Counted from the first letter of the stretch, positions 1 through 9,583 are shown. The stretch is 44,529 nt of DNA from an uncultured Steroidobacter sp. (GCF_937958065.1 NZ_CALFXI010000059.1:1-44529), one strand, 5' to 3'. Made by a program: numbers and translations. Notes: generated by a model not told the origin, from the letters alone.

Positions 1-106
1 CCTTCCGGCACCGGGCACGGCCGGAGCGCCTTGCGCTCCTCACCGCACGTCCCTGATGAGCCCTGCTGTTGCGGCCCCGTCCCTGTGCCGCAAAGCTGCC
101 GGAAGG
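1..106. repeat. Structured intergenic element with nested inverted repeats
   Basis: Positions 1-10 (CCTTCCGGCA) are perfectly complementary to 97-106 and enclose two internal hairpins: 23-29 with 33-39 (GGAGCGC/GCGCTCC) and 71-75 with 87-91 (GCGGC/GCCGC). The layout is that of a closed multi-branch fold. The loop phrase TCCCTG also occurs in the repeat near 16.6 kb. It could be a REP/BIME-like repeat or the 3' end of a transcript from the left. No known RNA family was recognised, and a hammerhead was considered and rejected. Confidence 0.5.
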
Positions 107-592
107 AGCTAGGACACTCCCGACGCCGCCGCAACGTCAGCTGCGCTTTGCGCGCGTGACTCTGCTCCAACCACCAACCGTCATCGCAAGAGATTAAAGT
201 TCGCTCGTTGTCGCAACGGCAGTTGCGGCCGCGCTTTAGCGCGGCCGCTCTGGCGACGTTGCAGCCGTCATTTCGGGGCGGTGGCTGTCGGGGGTCTCGG
301 GAAGTTCGCAACCACAGTGACTCGGCCACCGCCGCCATTCGAGCAAACCGTTGCACGCTGGCAGTACAAATGAGGACGCGCGTTGCAGCTCGCAGCGCGT
401 GAGCGCGTCAAGGGCGAGCGACACCGCCGCTGAAACGGCCACTGAGCAAATCATGCGGCAGCCATCGATGCAAAGCCCGCGACAGTAAAGACGCTCGCGA
501 GTTTCCCGAGACCCCCGACAGCCACCGCCAAGCCACCGACACCTCTTCTCTCTTCATGCGAGCGTCGACATCCGCCGCCACTAACACAGCAC
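107..592. other. Intergenic stretch without a supported gene
   Basis: Short open frames exist on both strands, but none has family resemblance or a convincing ribosome binding site. The only strong structure is the palindrome at 225-248. The segment lies downstream of the minus-strand TonB receptor and its terminator. Confidence 0.6.
225..248. repeat. 24-bp palindrome with 11-bp perfect arms
   Basis: GCGGCCGCGCT (225-235) is followed by TT and then its exact reverse complement AGCGCGGCCGC (238-248). The two-base centre would strain an RNA loop, so a DNA-level role (protein site, cruciform) or a slightly opened hairpin are both possible. Function unknown. Confidence 0.7.
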
Positions 593-627
593 AAAAAAGG
601 CCGGCGACCAAAGAAGGTGCGCCGGCC
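593..627 (-). terminator. Rho-independent terminator of the first TonB receptor gene
   Basis: Read on the minus strand, a GC-rich stem (GGCCGGCG..ACC pairing with GGTCGCCGGCC, one bulged C) with a TTCTTT loop is followed directly by six T residues (593-598 on the plus strand are A). It sits 23 bases past the stop codon of the receptor gene. Confidence 0.9.
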
Positions 628-649
628 ATAGGGTCGTACTGGCCCGAAA

Positions 650-2902
650 CTACTGAAACCTGTACGTCAAACTCACACCGAACACGCGAGTCGACGGTTC
701 CAGCTGCACGCCGCTGTAGAACGCCTTCTCGTACGTATTGGTGAAGTAGTCCTCGTCGAACACATTCTCCGCATACGCCACCACTCTCAGCTTCTCGCCT
801 TCCACTCCCACTCGCAGGTTCGTCACCTGATAGCTCGGGGCGATGAACGGCCAGGTGTAGTACCGATACACGTACGGGTTCGAGAGCGTCTCGGCTCGGT
901 AATTCCATTCCGCTCTGGCGAACGCTTCGAAGCTCGAGGAGATCGGCATCGTGTACTGGCCCTGCGCACCCGCAGTCCACTTCGGCGCATCCACCAGGGG
1001 CTTGCCGGAGAGATCCAGCACCAGGCCGTCGATCAACGCCGCCGGATAATCTTCGTAGTTCGCTTTCAGATAACCCAGCTGCGCACTGAGCTTGAAACGA
1101 TCGGTGACCGCCGCGTCTGCACTCAACTCCGCACCATAGCTGCGCGCCTTGGCCGCGTTCGCGATGCCGCTCACCGCTCTGATCGCGCCGTTTTCCAGGT
1201 ATTGGAAGCGGATGAGCTGCTGCACATCCTTCCAATCCATATAGAAGAGCGTGCCGTCCAAGCGCAGCCGCCGGCCCAGCAGGTCGAGCTTCACGCCGGC
1301 CTCGTAGTTCCACAGGATCTCCGGCTTGAATTCGTTGCTCAGATTGATGTTGTTGCTGCTCTGGGTACCGCCTGACTTGAAACCTCGCGATGCCGTCGCG
1401 TACACCAGCACGTTCGCCGCCGGCTCCCAGCCGATCGTGAATCTCGGCGAGAAATCGTCGAAGTCGACCTTGCGGTCATTGATGCCCGTGAGCACTTCGT
1501 TGGAGCGCGTTACGGCGTACGTATCGACTTCCTCGTACGAATAACGGCCGCCGAGCACCATGTGCCACTGATCCGCGAACCGCCACGTCGCCTGGCCGAA
1601 CACCGCCCAATACTTCGACGAGGCCACTGAATCGCCGCCCGTCGTTTCCATTCCCTCCGGCAAGCGCTGCGGGCTCTCGCGACCGTGATACGTCGACTGG
1701 TCCATCGTGCCCTCGTCCTTGCCGATGGACGCGCCGATGCTCCACTCCAGCGTCTTCGTGCCGAGCGATTGCAGTCGCAGCTCGCCGCTGGTCGACTGGC
1801 GGTTCAGCAGCAGATCTTCGTAGTAGAAGTCGTGGCTGCCGCCATCCACGTCGCCGTAGTTGAACAGATCCGATTCGATCTTGCCGGCCACCGCGGTCAG
1901 CGCCATGGTGTCGAACTCGTAGACCGCTCGCGTGCTGTAGTACTTGTACTCGCTGCCTACGCTCTGCGGCCGATTGAAGTTCACGCGATCGTCGTTGCTT
2001 GGATAGAAACCGACGCCATCCGGATCGGTGATGTCGCCCGGCCGATTCCCGTAGTACACCGCTCGCCACGTCGCGGTGATGAAGCCGGTCGGTACACCCA
2101 CGCGCATGCCGGTCTCCTCATCGCTGTAGCTGTAGGCGAAGTCCCAGGTCAGGCGATCGTTCGGCGTGAGCCGTGCCTGGACGCGACCGGTTTTGTAATC
2201 GTAGTCGTTGCCGCCGCCGATCGAATTGACGTTCTTGATCCAGCCGTCGGATTCCTCGATCTGCCCGGAGGCGCGAATGGCGAGGATGCCGTCCACGACC
2301 GGAATGTTGATGACGCCGTGACCGCCGCGCGTGTCGAAGCTGCTGTAATCCAGGCCGATCTCGCCGTACCACTCGTTGGTGGGCTTCTTGGTGATGACGT
2401 TGATCGCCCCACCCACGGCATTGCGGCCGAAATACGTGCCCTGCGGGCCGCGCAGCACTTCGATCCGTTCCAGATCGACGATCTGGGGATTGCTGGTGCC
2501 GGCCACGACATTGAATTCATCGATGTAGAACGCGTAAGTCGCGGGCCGCACGTTGGAATATTGATTCAGCTGGTTGCTGATACCGCGCATGCTCAAGTCC
2601 TTGCGGTCGCGTGAGCCGTCGCTCCGGAAGCTCACGTTCGGCGTCAGCGCGAAGTAGTCTTCGATGCCTTTGACGTTCTGATCGCGCAATGTTTGCTCAC
2701 CCACGGCGGTGATCGCGATCGGCACATCCTGAATGGATTCGGAACGGCGCTGAGCCGTCACGACCACTTCGTCGATGGTCGGCTCTTTGGGATCGGCGGC
2801 TTCCGTCTGAGCGGCAGCCAGCAAACAAAGCACCGGTGCGCCCAGCGCTCTGCGACGATCGAGGCGTCGTAACGACGTCCGGGACCGAGTTGGCAATGGC
2901 AT
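650..2902 (-). CDS. TonB-dependent outer-membrane receptor, GlcNAc locus
   Basis: A 750-residue outer-membrane active transporter. After a signal peptide ending near AAAQTEA it has a TonB-box-like segment (DEVVVTAQRR), a plug domain (SIQDVPIAITAVGEQTL onward, with the typical LRGPQGTYFGRNAVGGAINVITK) and a long beta-barrel ending in an aromatic residue pattern (VSLTYRFQ). There is no STN domain, so it probably does not signal to an anti-sigma factor itself. Its neighbours are the GlcNAc PTS genes transcribed in the same direction, so chito-oligosaccharide or GlcNAc-derived glycan uptake is the likely job; the substrate is inferred from context. Start chosen at the ATG after GGGG with six bases spacing; an ATG four codons upstream lacks a Shine-Dalgarno sequence. 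Confidence 0.88.
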   Translation of the reverse strand: MPLPTRSRTSLRRLDRRRALGAPVLCLLAAAQTEAADPKEPTIDEVVVTAQRRSESIQDVPIAITAVGEQTLRDQNVKGIEDYFALTPNVSFRSDGSRDRKDLSMRGISNQLNQYSNVRPATYAFYIDEFNVVAGTSNPQIVDLERIEVLRGPQGTYFGRNAVGGAINVITKKPTNEWYGEIGLDYSSFDTRGGHGVINIPVVDGILAIRASGQIEESDGWIKNVNSIGGGNDYDYKTGRVQARLTPNDRLTWDFAYSYSDEETGMRVGVPTGFITATWRAVYYGNRPGDITDPDGVGFYPSNDDRVNFNRPQSVGSEYKYYSTRAVYEFDTMALTAVAGKIESDLFNYGDVDGGSHDFYYEDLLLNRQSTSGELRLQSLGTKTLEWSIGASIGKDEGTMDQSTYHGRESPQRLPEGMETTGGDSVASSKYWAVFGQATWRFADQWHMVLGGRYSYEEVDTYAVTRSNEVLTGINDRKVDFDDFSPRFTIGWEPAANVLVYATASRGFKSGGTQSSNNINLSNEFKPEILWNYEAGVKLDLLGRRLRLDGTLFYMDWKDVQQLIRFQYLENGAIRAVSGIANAAKARSYGAELSADAAVTDRFKLSAQLGYLKANYEDYPAALIDGLVLDLSGKPLVDAPKWTAGAQGQYTMPISSSFEAFARAEWNYRAETLSNPYVYRYYTWPFIAPSYQVTNLRVGVEGEKLRVVAYAENVFDEDYFTNTYEKAFYSGVQLEPSTRVFGVSLTYRFQ

Positions 2903-3007
2903 GATGTACCCCATACATTTTTGTGGTGAACGGCCAGCAGCGTTGCCTCACCATAGGATGCTCTTCGCAGATGCGGGTACAAGCACATGCGCGCGCGATG
3001 TTTGTTG

Positions 3008-3029
3008 CGCCCGACGCAACGTTCGGGCG
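3008..3029 (-). other. Stem-loop between nagE-like gene and TonB receptor gene
   Basis: Seven-base arms CGCCCGA (3008-3014) and TCGGGCG (3023-3029) form a hairpin in the 178-base gap between the EIICB gene and the receptor gene. No U-tract follows, so it is more likely an mRNA-stabilising or processing element than a terminator. Confidence 0.4.
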
Positions 3030-3080
3030 TGATGGGATCAGGTGGGATTGGAATGACGCGACAGCGCCATTCCGGTGCGA

Positions 3081-4820
3081 TCAAACTCGCAGATGCCCCA
3101 ATTCGGCGAGCACACCCGGCGCTGCCGGGCCGATGAGGACATGAACGCTGTGCGCCATCGGTCGCGCGATGCCGCGCACGCCTGCGAGCGTGGCAACGTC
3201 AGCCGACACGAGCGAGTCATCACGTACCGTGAAGCAAATGCGGCTCGCCGCCGCTCGCATGTCGCGAATGTTCTGCTGGCCGCCGAGCATTTGCAGCAAT
3301 TGCTTCGCCGAGACGGAACTCGAAACGACCGGCGCCTCGACCATCGCCGATGGTGACTCAGAGGCAACGCTCGCCGGCAGCTTCAGTCCCGCACGAATGG
3401 ACGACGCCAATTGATCCGCGATCGGCCCGACGACGACTTGCAGCGTCTGCTGTGAGGGCCGCACGAAGCCGCGGGCACCCAGCGACTTGAGTGCAGCTTC
3501 GTTCACGGCCTTCTGATCGGCGATCGACAATCGCAGCCGCGTCGTGCACGCGTCGACCGCGACCAGATTGCCCGCGCCGCCGAGCGCACGAATCCAACCC
3601 TGAACGGCATCGTCCTGCGTGCCCGCGTCAGCAGCCGCACGCGCGGTGTCTTCGATTTCACGACCCGGCGTCGCGAGATTGAAGCGGGCGATGAAGAATC
3701 GGAACAGTCCGTAGTAGAGCGCGAAGTACACGACGCCGATGGGCACGAGCCAGAGGGGCTGCGTCGCCTTGCCGAAGTTCAGCACGTAATCGAACAGACC
3801 GGCGGAGAATCCGAAACCGAGCCGCACCTTCAGCAGATCCATCGCCGCCATCGCGAGGCCGGTCAGCACTGCGTGAATGCCGTACAACACCGGCGCGAGG
3901 AACATGAAGGAGAACTCGATGGGCTCAGTGACACCGGTGAGGAACGACGTGAGCGCCATCGAGAACAGCATGCCGCCCACAGCAGCACGCCGATGCAGTG
4001 GCGCCGCCTGATACATGGCGAGGCATGCGGCCGGCAATCCGAACATCATCACAGGAAAGAACCCGGACATGAACGCACCCGCGGCCGGATCGCCCGCGAA
4101 GAAACGTTTGAGGTCGCCGGTCACGCCATGGAAGTCTCCGAGCAGGAACCAGGCGACGTTGTTCAGGATGTGATGCAGGCCGGTGACGATGAGCACGCGG
4201 TTCAGCACTCCAAAGGCGAACAAGCCGATGGAGTCGGATGCCAGAACCGCGTCGCTGGTCGCATCCATGCCGCGCTCGAGCACCGGCCAGCCAAAACCGA
4301 ACGCGATCGCCAGCACGATGCCCGCCGTGCCGCTCGCGATCGGCACGAAACGTCTGCCGCCAAAAAACGCCAGATAGGCAGGCAGCCGAATGTCGCTGTA
4401 ACGGTTGTACAAGTAGCCCGCGATCAAGCCGTTGAGCAGTCCGGCGGGCACACTGAGCTTGGCCAGCTCACGCTCACGAAATGCGGCGATCGCGAAGTCG
4501 CGCGCCTGATCGGTCAGCTGCGCAGTGACTTCCGGCGGCACCGAGATCAGCACTTCCGCGCCTTTCGTCGTGACCAGATAACCCACGACGCTCGCCAGAC
4601 CCGCCGCGCCATGATTCTCGCGCGCCAGGCCGACGGCGACACCAATCGCAAACAGCAGGCCGAGGTTGGAAAAGATCGCGTCGCCAGCAGCGGCGATCGC
4701 GGGAATGTCGAGCAGATCCTGCTGACCGAGCCGGAGCAGCAGCGCCGCGACTGGCAGTACGGCGATGGGCAGCATCAGCGCGCGGCCGACGGACTGCAAC
4801 CCGGTAATTATATTTTTCAT
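3081..4820 (-). CDS. nagE: N-acetylglucosamine-type PTS permease EIIC-EIIB with a second degenerate EIIB
   Basis: Imports and phosphorylates a hexose, most likely GlcNAc, at the inner membrane. The EIIC membrane domain spans roughly residues 1-380 (MLPIAVLPVAALLLRLG at the N-terminus, the GVTEPIEFSFMFLAP substrate loop). EIIB follows at about 405-485 with the phosphorylated cysteine Cys425 in DACTTRLRL. The last 80 residues (about 500-579) look like a second EIIB fold (LLQMLGGQQNIRDM...), but the site equivalent to DACTTRLR reads RAAASRICF, so the cysteine is replaced by alanine. AGGGGTG precedes the ATG. It lies 24 bases after the EIIA-HPr-EI gene in the same direction. Sugar specificity is inferred from the nag context. 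Confidence 0.92.
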   Translation of the reverse strand: MKNIITGLQSVGRALMLPIAVLPVAALLLRLGQQDLLDIPAIAAAGDAIFSNLGLLFAIGVAVGLARENHGAAGLASVVGYLVTTKGAEVLISVPPEVTAQLTDQARDFAIAAFRERELAKLSVPAGLLNGLIAGYLYNRYSDIRLPAYLAFFGGRRFVPIASGTAGIVLAIAFGFGWPVLERGMDATSDAVLASDSIGLFAFGVLNRVLIVTGLHHILNNVAWFLLGDFHGVTGDLKRFFAGDPAAGAFMSGFFPVMMFGLPAACLAMYQAAPLHRRAAVGGMLFSMALTSFLTGVTEPIEFSFMFLAPVLYGIHAVLTGLAMAAMDLLKVRLGFGFSAGLFDYVLNFGKATQPLWLVPIGVVYFALYYGLFRFFIARFNLATPGREIEDTARAAADAGTQDDAVQGWIRALGGAGNLVAVDACTTRLRLSIADQKAVNEAALKSLGARGFVRPSQQTLQVVVGPIADQLASSIRAGLKLPASVASESPSAMVEAPVVSSSVSAKQLLQMLGGQQNIRDMRAAASRICFTVRDDSLVSADVATLAGVRGIARPMAHSVHVLIGPAAPGVLAELGHLRV

Positions 4821-4844
4821 CGCATCACCCCTGCAGAAGCGCTG

Positions 4845-7457
4845 CTACTCGGCGGCGAGCAAACCTCGCTCCGGTGCCATTGCTTCGTTGGCCAGCGTAC
4901 GGACGGCTTCTGCCGTATCCATTCCCAGCGCCCGTTGCGCCAGCGAACGGCACGCGTCGACAGTTACGGTGCGGATCAAGCTCTTCAGTTGCGGTACGAG
5001 CGTCGGCACGACCGATAGCTCACGCACACCGAGGCCGATGAGAATCGGCACGGCCGCGGGCTCCGAAGCCAGGCCACCGCAGACTGCAACCAACTTGTCG
5101 TGTTCGTTGGCGGCGTCGACCGTCATCGCGATCAAGTTCAAGACCGCCGGATGCAAGCCGTCGATCCGATGCGCCAGCTCGGCGTGGCCCCGATCCATCG
5201 CGAGCGTGTACTGCGTCAGGTCGTTCGTTCCGATGCTCAGGAAATCCACTTCGCGTGCGATGCGGCTGGCGATCACGGCGGACGCGGGTGTTTCGATCAT
5301 CGCCCCCACTTCCACCGGCGAAGCGACTCCCAACTCGCGACGCACTTCATCGAGCATCCGCCGGACAGCTCGAATCTCCGCCGGATCGGTGATCATCGGC
5401 AGGAGCACGCGACACTGCTCCACCGGCTGCACTCGGAGAATCGCTCGCAGCTGAACTCTCAACAGATCTGGCCGCCACAGGCTCGTACGTACACCGCGCA
5501 GACCGAGTGCCGGATTTTCTTCGGCCGGCAAGGGCAGGTAGGGAATCGGCTTGTCGCCGCCGATATCCAGTGTGCGGATGACGAGCGGTCGTTTCTGCAG
5601 GGCGCTCGCGATCCCTTGATATTGCTGGAGCTGCTCCTCTTCGCTCGGCGGCGCATCGCGCTCCAGGAACAGAAACTCGGTGCGTAGCAGCCCACAGCCC
5701 TCGGCGCCGTGCGCGACGGCCACTTGGGCTTCGGCGATGGAGCCGAGATTCGCAAAGACTTCGATGCGCTCACCGTCGGCCGTGCGACAGTCCGCATGCG
5801 CCGCCGCGCGCTCGCTTTGCTGACGCTGCTTCCGCTGCGTCAATGTTTGTTCCGCAGCAGCGAGCGCGACTTGATCGGGAGAAATGGTGAGTGCGCCCTG
5901 CTCGGCGTCCAGTACCAGCCATGCACCATCTTCAACGCCCAACACGGACTGACCGAGCGCAACCAGTGCGGGCACGCCCATCGCGGCTGCGAGGATTGCA
6001 ACATGCGAGGTTGGACCGCCCGCAGCGAGACAAATGCCAGCGAGTTTCGCAGCGTCGAGGGAAACGAGCTGAGAGGGTTTCAGATCTTCGGCGACGAGAA
6101 TGGCGCGCTCGGGAAGATGAGGAATCGTGACAGGAGCTTCGCCACTGAGGGCGAGCAGCACCTGTGATTCCAGGTCGATCAGGTCGTCGACTCGTTCGGT
6201 CATCCGCGGGTCGCCGAGCGCACGCAGCGTATCTGCGCTGTCGCGAACGGCCCGACGCCAGGCGAAGGCGGCGCTCTTGCCGCGAGAGATGGCACGACGC
6301 GCCGAGGCGACGAGCTCCCAGTCATCGATGAATTCGAGATGAGCGGTGATGACATCCTTGGCGGCACCTTGTGAGTGCTGCGCCAGCTGCGTAAGCCGAG
6401 CACGAACTTCGTCGCGCGCGCGTTCGAACTCTGCGCTTTCGTGAGCGATGCCCTTGCCCGCTTCGACGACGGCAATCTCGGCGGCTTTCAGAGTGACCGC
6501 TCGGCCAACTGCAAGACCGCGGCTGGCGATGACGCCGCGCAGGCGGTTCGAGCCTGTAGCCGGCCCGGCACCAGACAGTTCTTGCACCCGACCAGCGCCG
6601 CTCGATTCCGAAATCGCAGCTCGATCCTCGCGGGCCGCGGAGCGGCCTTGCGCGAGGTGCGCATCATGCACGCCGGCGGCTTGCGGCGCTTCCTTTATCT
6701 GAAGCACCAACTCTTTGAGCTGCTCGAGCGCGGCGGCAGCACCGGCGCGGCGAGCGCTCAGCGTGATCTCATCACCGTATTTCACCCCAAGCGCCATCAG
6801 CGAAACCGCGCTCCTTGCGTTGGCGCTGCGACCATGTGCATAGACAGTGATCTCCTGTGTTTGCGTCTTCGCAAAATTGGCGATCAGCGCCGCCGGACGC
6901 GCATGAATGCCGTGCTCCAGCGGCACGACGAAGCTCAGGGCATGTTCCTGCGAGCCGTCGCCCGAAACTGCCGCAGCGTTCGCTCCGGTCGCGACCACAT
7001 CAAACAACGCATCGCCCACATCGACCGCCAACCCCACACACGCGTTGGCGACCGCGAACCGATCGCCATTGGTAATCAGCATCGGCGTGATCAAGCTCTT
7101 GGCACCGCGCGCGAGCACATCGAGATCAAACTTCAACAACGGCTGCCCACGACTCACGCGCGCGCCCGGCTCGACCAGCGCATCGAATCCGTTCCCACCG
7201 AGCGCAACCGTATCGATGCCGACGTGCAGAAGAATCTCCGCGCCGTTATCCGCTCTCAATGCAACCGCGTGCTTGGACGCCGCGACCGACACGATCTCGC
7301 CATCGCACGGCGCGTGCAGCGTGTCGCCCGTGGGATCGATGGCCACGCCGTCGCCAAGAAAACGCTGCGCAAACACCTCATCCGGCGTCTCCTCTAGCGA
7401 CGCGCACCAGCCGCGCAGCGGCGAGTGCAATTTCAGCGCAGTTGCAGAACTGCTCAT
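4845..7457 (-). CDS. nagF: Fused PTS phosphotransferase EIIA-HPr-EI
   Basis: One 870-residue cytoplasmic protein carries the whole soluble phosphorelay from PEP to the permease. EIIA (Crr-like) covers about residues 1-150 with phospho-His78 in LLHVGIDTV. HPr covers about 170-260 with phospho-His185 in GIHARPAALI. EI follows, with phospho-His485 in GGPTSHVAIL and the C-terminal PEP-binding part containing RTEFLFLERD, GGDKPIPYLPLP and MIETPASAV. The order matches NagF-type proteins of Caulobacter and Xanthomonas. The ATG at 7457 overlaps the stop of the hexosaminidase gene (ATGA), suggesting translational coupling and giving the start; longer in-frame extension upstream is unlikely. It supplies phosphate to the EIICB encoded just downstream. 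Confidence 0.94.
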   Translation of the reverse strand: MSSSATALKLHSPLRGWCASLEETPDEVFAQRFLGDGVAIDPTGDTLHAPCDGEIVSVAASKHAVALRADNGAEILLHVGIDTVALGGNGFDALVEPGARVSRGQPLLKFDLDVLARGAKSLITPMLITNGDRFAVANACVGLAVDVGDALFDVVATGANAAAVSGDGSQEHALSFVVPLEHGIHARPAALIANFAKTQTQEITVYAHGRSANARSAVSLMALGVKYGDEITLSARRAGAAAALEQLKELVLQIKEAPQAAGVHDAHLAQGRSAAREDRAAISESSGAGRVQELSGAGPATGSNRLRGVIASRGLAVGRAVTLKAAEIAVVEAGKGIAHESAEFERARDEVRARLTQLAQHSQGAAKDVITAHLEFIDDWELVASARRAISRGKSAAFAWRRAVRDSADTLRALGDPRMTERVDDLIDLESQVLLALSGEAPVTIPHLPERAILVAEDLKPSQLVSLDAAKLAGICLAAGGPTSHVAILAAAMGVPALVALGQSVLGVEDGAWLVLDAEQGALTISPDQVALAAAEQTLTQRKQRQQSERAAAHADCRTADGERIEVFANLGSIAEAQVAVAHGAEGCGLLRTEFLFLERDAPPSEEEQLQQYQGIASALQKRPLVIRTLDIGGDKPIPYLPLPAEENPALGLRGVRTSLWRPDLLRVQLRAILRVQPVEQCRVLLPMITDPAEIRAVRRMLDEVRRELGVASPVEVGAMIETPASAVIASRIAREVDFLSIGTNDLTQYTLAMDRGHAELAHRIDGLHPAVLNLIAMTVDAANEHDKLVAVCGGLASEPAAVPILIGLGVRELSVVPTLVPQLKSLIRTVTVDACRSLAQRALGMDTAEAVRTLANEAMAPERGLLAAE

Positions 7458-9583
7458 TCGGTCCCCGCGACCGTGTCGGCGTTCAGTTCGATGGAGTCGA
7501 GCACCCAGATCGGATCGATGCTCTTTCGCGTGAACGAGAGGCACAGGTCGTGCTTGCCCTCACGCGGCGTAATGCTCGCCGGCGGCAAAGTCGTCACGGC
7601 GAAGTTGCCGACCGCCGGCGCCAGCGGCAGCACGGCGATGCGCTCACCCTCGCAATCGTCGAGGCGCACTTCCAACTCGCCAGCGGCCGTCGACGGCTCG
7701 TGCAGCGGGATCTGTTTCACTGCATCGCCGATCTGAAAATTGAACGGCACCTGCCCGACCGCGGCCACCAGCGAATTCGCTCTGGACAGGTCCGCGCCCT
7801 TGAACAACCAGCACGGCTCCATGATGTCGACCTTGAAGACGGCGCGCTCCCCGGTGATCGGCGCATCGTCCTCCAACGACAGTGCAATCTTGTCCGTGCA
7901 CAGCGCCAGCTCGTGACTGCTGCGACGGAGAGGATCCACAGGTCGCGGCAGCGGCTGTTCGGCAAACCGAACATCGAGCAGCTTGTAACGTTCGAGCTGT
8001 GCCGGCATGCGCGCGGAGAACCCCGCCCAATCCTTGGTCGGCGACCAACCGACCTCGGCGAGAGCGGCCACTCGTGGGAAGGCCATGAACTCGACTCGCT
8101 CGGGCGTGCGCATGTGCTCCGTCCAGAGGTTCGCCTGGACCCCGAGGATGTGTTTGCGCTGCTCTTCGCTGATGGCCGCCGGCGCCGGATCGAACGCATA
8201 CACGTCTTCCAGCGTCGATAGCTCGACCCGGCCGGGCGCCCTCGGCGTATCGAAAGGCCGTCGATCGAAATAAAGCGTCGGCTGTGGCGACAAGACAGTG
8301 TCGTGTCCGGCCGCCGCGGCGGCGACCGCGCCATCGATGCCACGCCACGACATCACCGTGGCATTCGGCGGCAAGCCGCCTTCGAGAATTTCATCCCATC
8401 CGATCAGGCGCCGGCCTCTGGCGCTCAGGAACGCCTCCATGCGCTTGATGAAATAGCTTTGCAGCTCGTGCTCGTCCTTCGCCCCAAGCTCACGCATGCG
8501 AGCCTGCACCCGCCGCGACGCCCGCCACTGATCCTTGACCGCTTCGTCGCCGCCGACATGGATGTACTCGCCTGGGAACAACGCGACGACTTCCGCCAGT
8601 ACGTCTTCCAGGAATTTAAAGGTCGTTTCCTCGACGTTGAACAGATTGGGATAGACGCCCCAATCCGCCGGCACGGCCGGCGACGGTCGATCGATCACCG
8701 CCAGCTGGGGATACGCAGCAATGGCGGCGCTGGCATGACCGGGCATGTCGATCTCGGGAACGATGGTGATGTTGCGGGACCTCGCATATGCGACGATCTC
8801 TCTCACGTCCTCCTGCGAATAGAAACCGCCATACAGGCGCGGCTTGCCGGTGGCCGGATCGATATCTGCAGCGGCCGCCGGTCCTGCGGGCACACGCCAT
8901 GCGCCCACTTCGGTGAGCCGCGGATATTTCTTGATCTCCAGGCGCCATGCCTGGTCATCGGTGAGATGCCAATGCAGCACGTTCAACTTATGCAGCGCCA
9001 TCACATCGATGAATTTGCGGATGAACTCGGGCGGTTGATAGTGACGGGCCGAGTCCAGCATCAGGCCCCGCCAGCCAAAGCGTGGCGAATCCTCGATCGT
9101 GACCCCGGGAACGACGAAACCGTCCGCTCGTTTCGACAGCAGCTGCCAGAGCGTCACCGCCCCGTAGAAAAGGCCGCGAGAGTCGCCGGCGGAGATGACG
9201 ATTCGCGAGGGGGAGGATGTGAGCGAATAGCCTTCTGCGGCGGCCGCGCTCTCGCTGGCCGTGAGCTCGAAACGAATCACATTGGAGTCGGGGGCATTGC
9301 CGGCGGCACCCAAGCCAATGCCATAGGTCTTTTGCAACAAGTCGGTGAGATAGGCCCCGAGGCGCTCGCCCTCGACGCCGTCGCCGAACTCCAGCCGGGT
9401 GTTCCCTGTGAGCACGAACACGCCTGTGCCAGCGTCGATTTTGCGAGGCGCGGGAATGACTGAAATCGTCGCCGCCGAGAGCGTGGCCGGCTCGGGCGCC
9501 TGGCCACTGCAGGCGACCAGCCCGAGAGCGGCCATCATCCCCAGGGCAGTGCGTTTCGCCGCCGCCAGTGTTCTTTGCTTCAT
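7454..9583 (-). CDS. GH20 beta-N-acetylhexosaminidase, lipoprotein
   Basis: Hydrolyses terminal beta-linked GlcNAc/GalNAc from chito-oligosaccharides or glycans by substrate-assisted catalysis. The 709-residue protein starts with a lipoprotein signal peptide (lipobox LVAC followed by SG), placing it on a membrane facing the periplasm or outside. A GH20b-like N-terminal domain is followed by the catalytic barrel: GWRGLMLDSARHYQPPEFI, WHLTDDQAWRLEI, PEIDMPGHASAA and HVGGDEAVKDQW, whose Asp-Glu pair is the catalytic centre. The long C-terminal part (after about residue 530) looks like an all-beta accessory domain. Start chosen at the Met before KQRTLAAAKRT because it gives a normal signal peptide. 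It overlaps the PTS gene downstream by four bases. Confidence 0.93.
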   Translation of the reverse strand: MKQRTLAAAKRTALGMMAALGLVACSGQAPEPATLSAATISVIPAPRKIDAGTGVFVLTGNTRLEFGDGVEGERLGAYLTDLLQKTYGIGLGAAGNAPDSNVIRFELTASESAAAAEGYSLTSSPSRIVISAGDSRGLFYGAVTLWQLLSKRADGFVVPGVTIEDSPRFGWRGLMLDSARHYQPPEFIRKFIDVMALHKLNVLHWHLTDDQAWRLEIKKYPRLTEVGAWRVPAGPAAAADIDPATGKPRLYGGFYSQEDVREIVAYARSRNITIVPEIDMPGHASAAIAAYPQLAVIDRPSPAVPADWGVYPNLFNVEETTFKFLEDVLAEVVALFPGEYIHVGGDEAVKDQWRASRRVQARMRELGAKDEHELQSYFIKRMEAFLSARGRRLIGWDEILEGGLPPNATVMSWRGIDGAVAAAAAGHDTVLSPQPTLYFDRRPFDTPRAPGRVELSTLEDVYAFDPAPAAISEEQRKHILGVQANLWTEHMRTPERVEFMAFPRVAALAEVGWSPTKDWAGFSARMPAQLERYKLLDVRFAEQPLPRPVDPLRRSSHELALCTDKIALSLEDDAPITGERAVFKVDIMEPCWLFKGADLSRANSLVAAVGQVPFNFQIGDAVKQIPLHEPSTAAGELEVRLDDCEGERIAVLPLAPAVGNFAVTTLPPASITPREGKHDLCLSFTRKSIDPIWVLDSIELNADTVAGTE

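Noticed and set aside
1..106. Hammerhead ribozyme suggested by CTGATGAG inside a three-stem layout
   Set aside because: Stem II does not follow the CTGATGA box directly and the required GAAA strand is absent; the after-stem bases read CAAAG.
408..1313. 301-residue minus-strand open frame
   Set aside because: Shadow of the TonB receptor gene in another frame; no family resemblance and Arg/Gly-rich composition.
3873..5018. 381-residue plus-strand open frame
   Set aside because: Antisense to the EIICB and EIIA-HPr-EI genes; composition typical of GC-rich shadow frames.
8303..9463. 386-residue plus-strand open frame
   Set aside because: Antisense to the well supported GH20 gene, with no recognisable domain.
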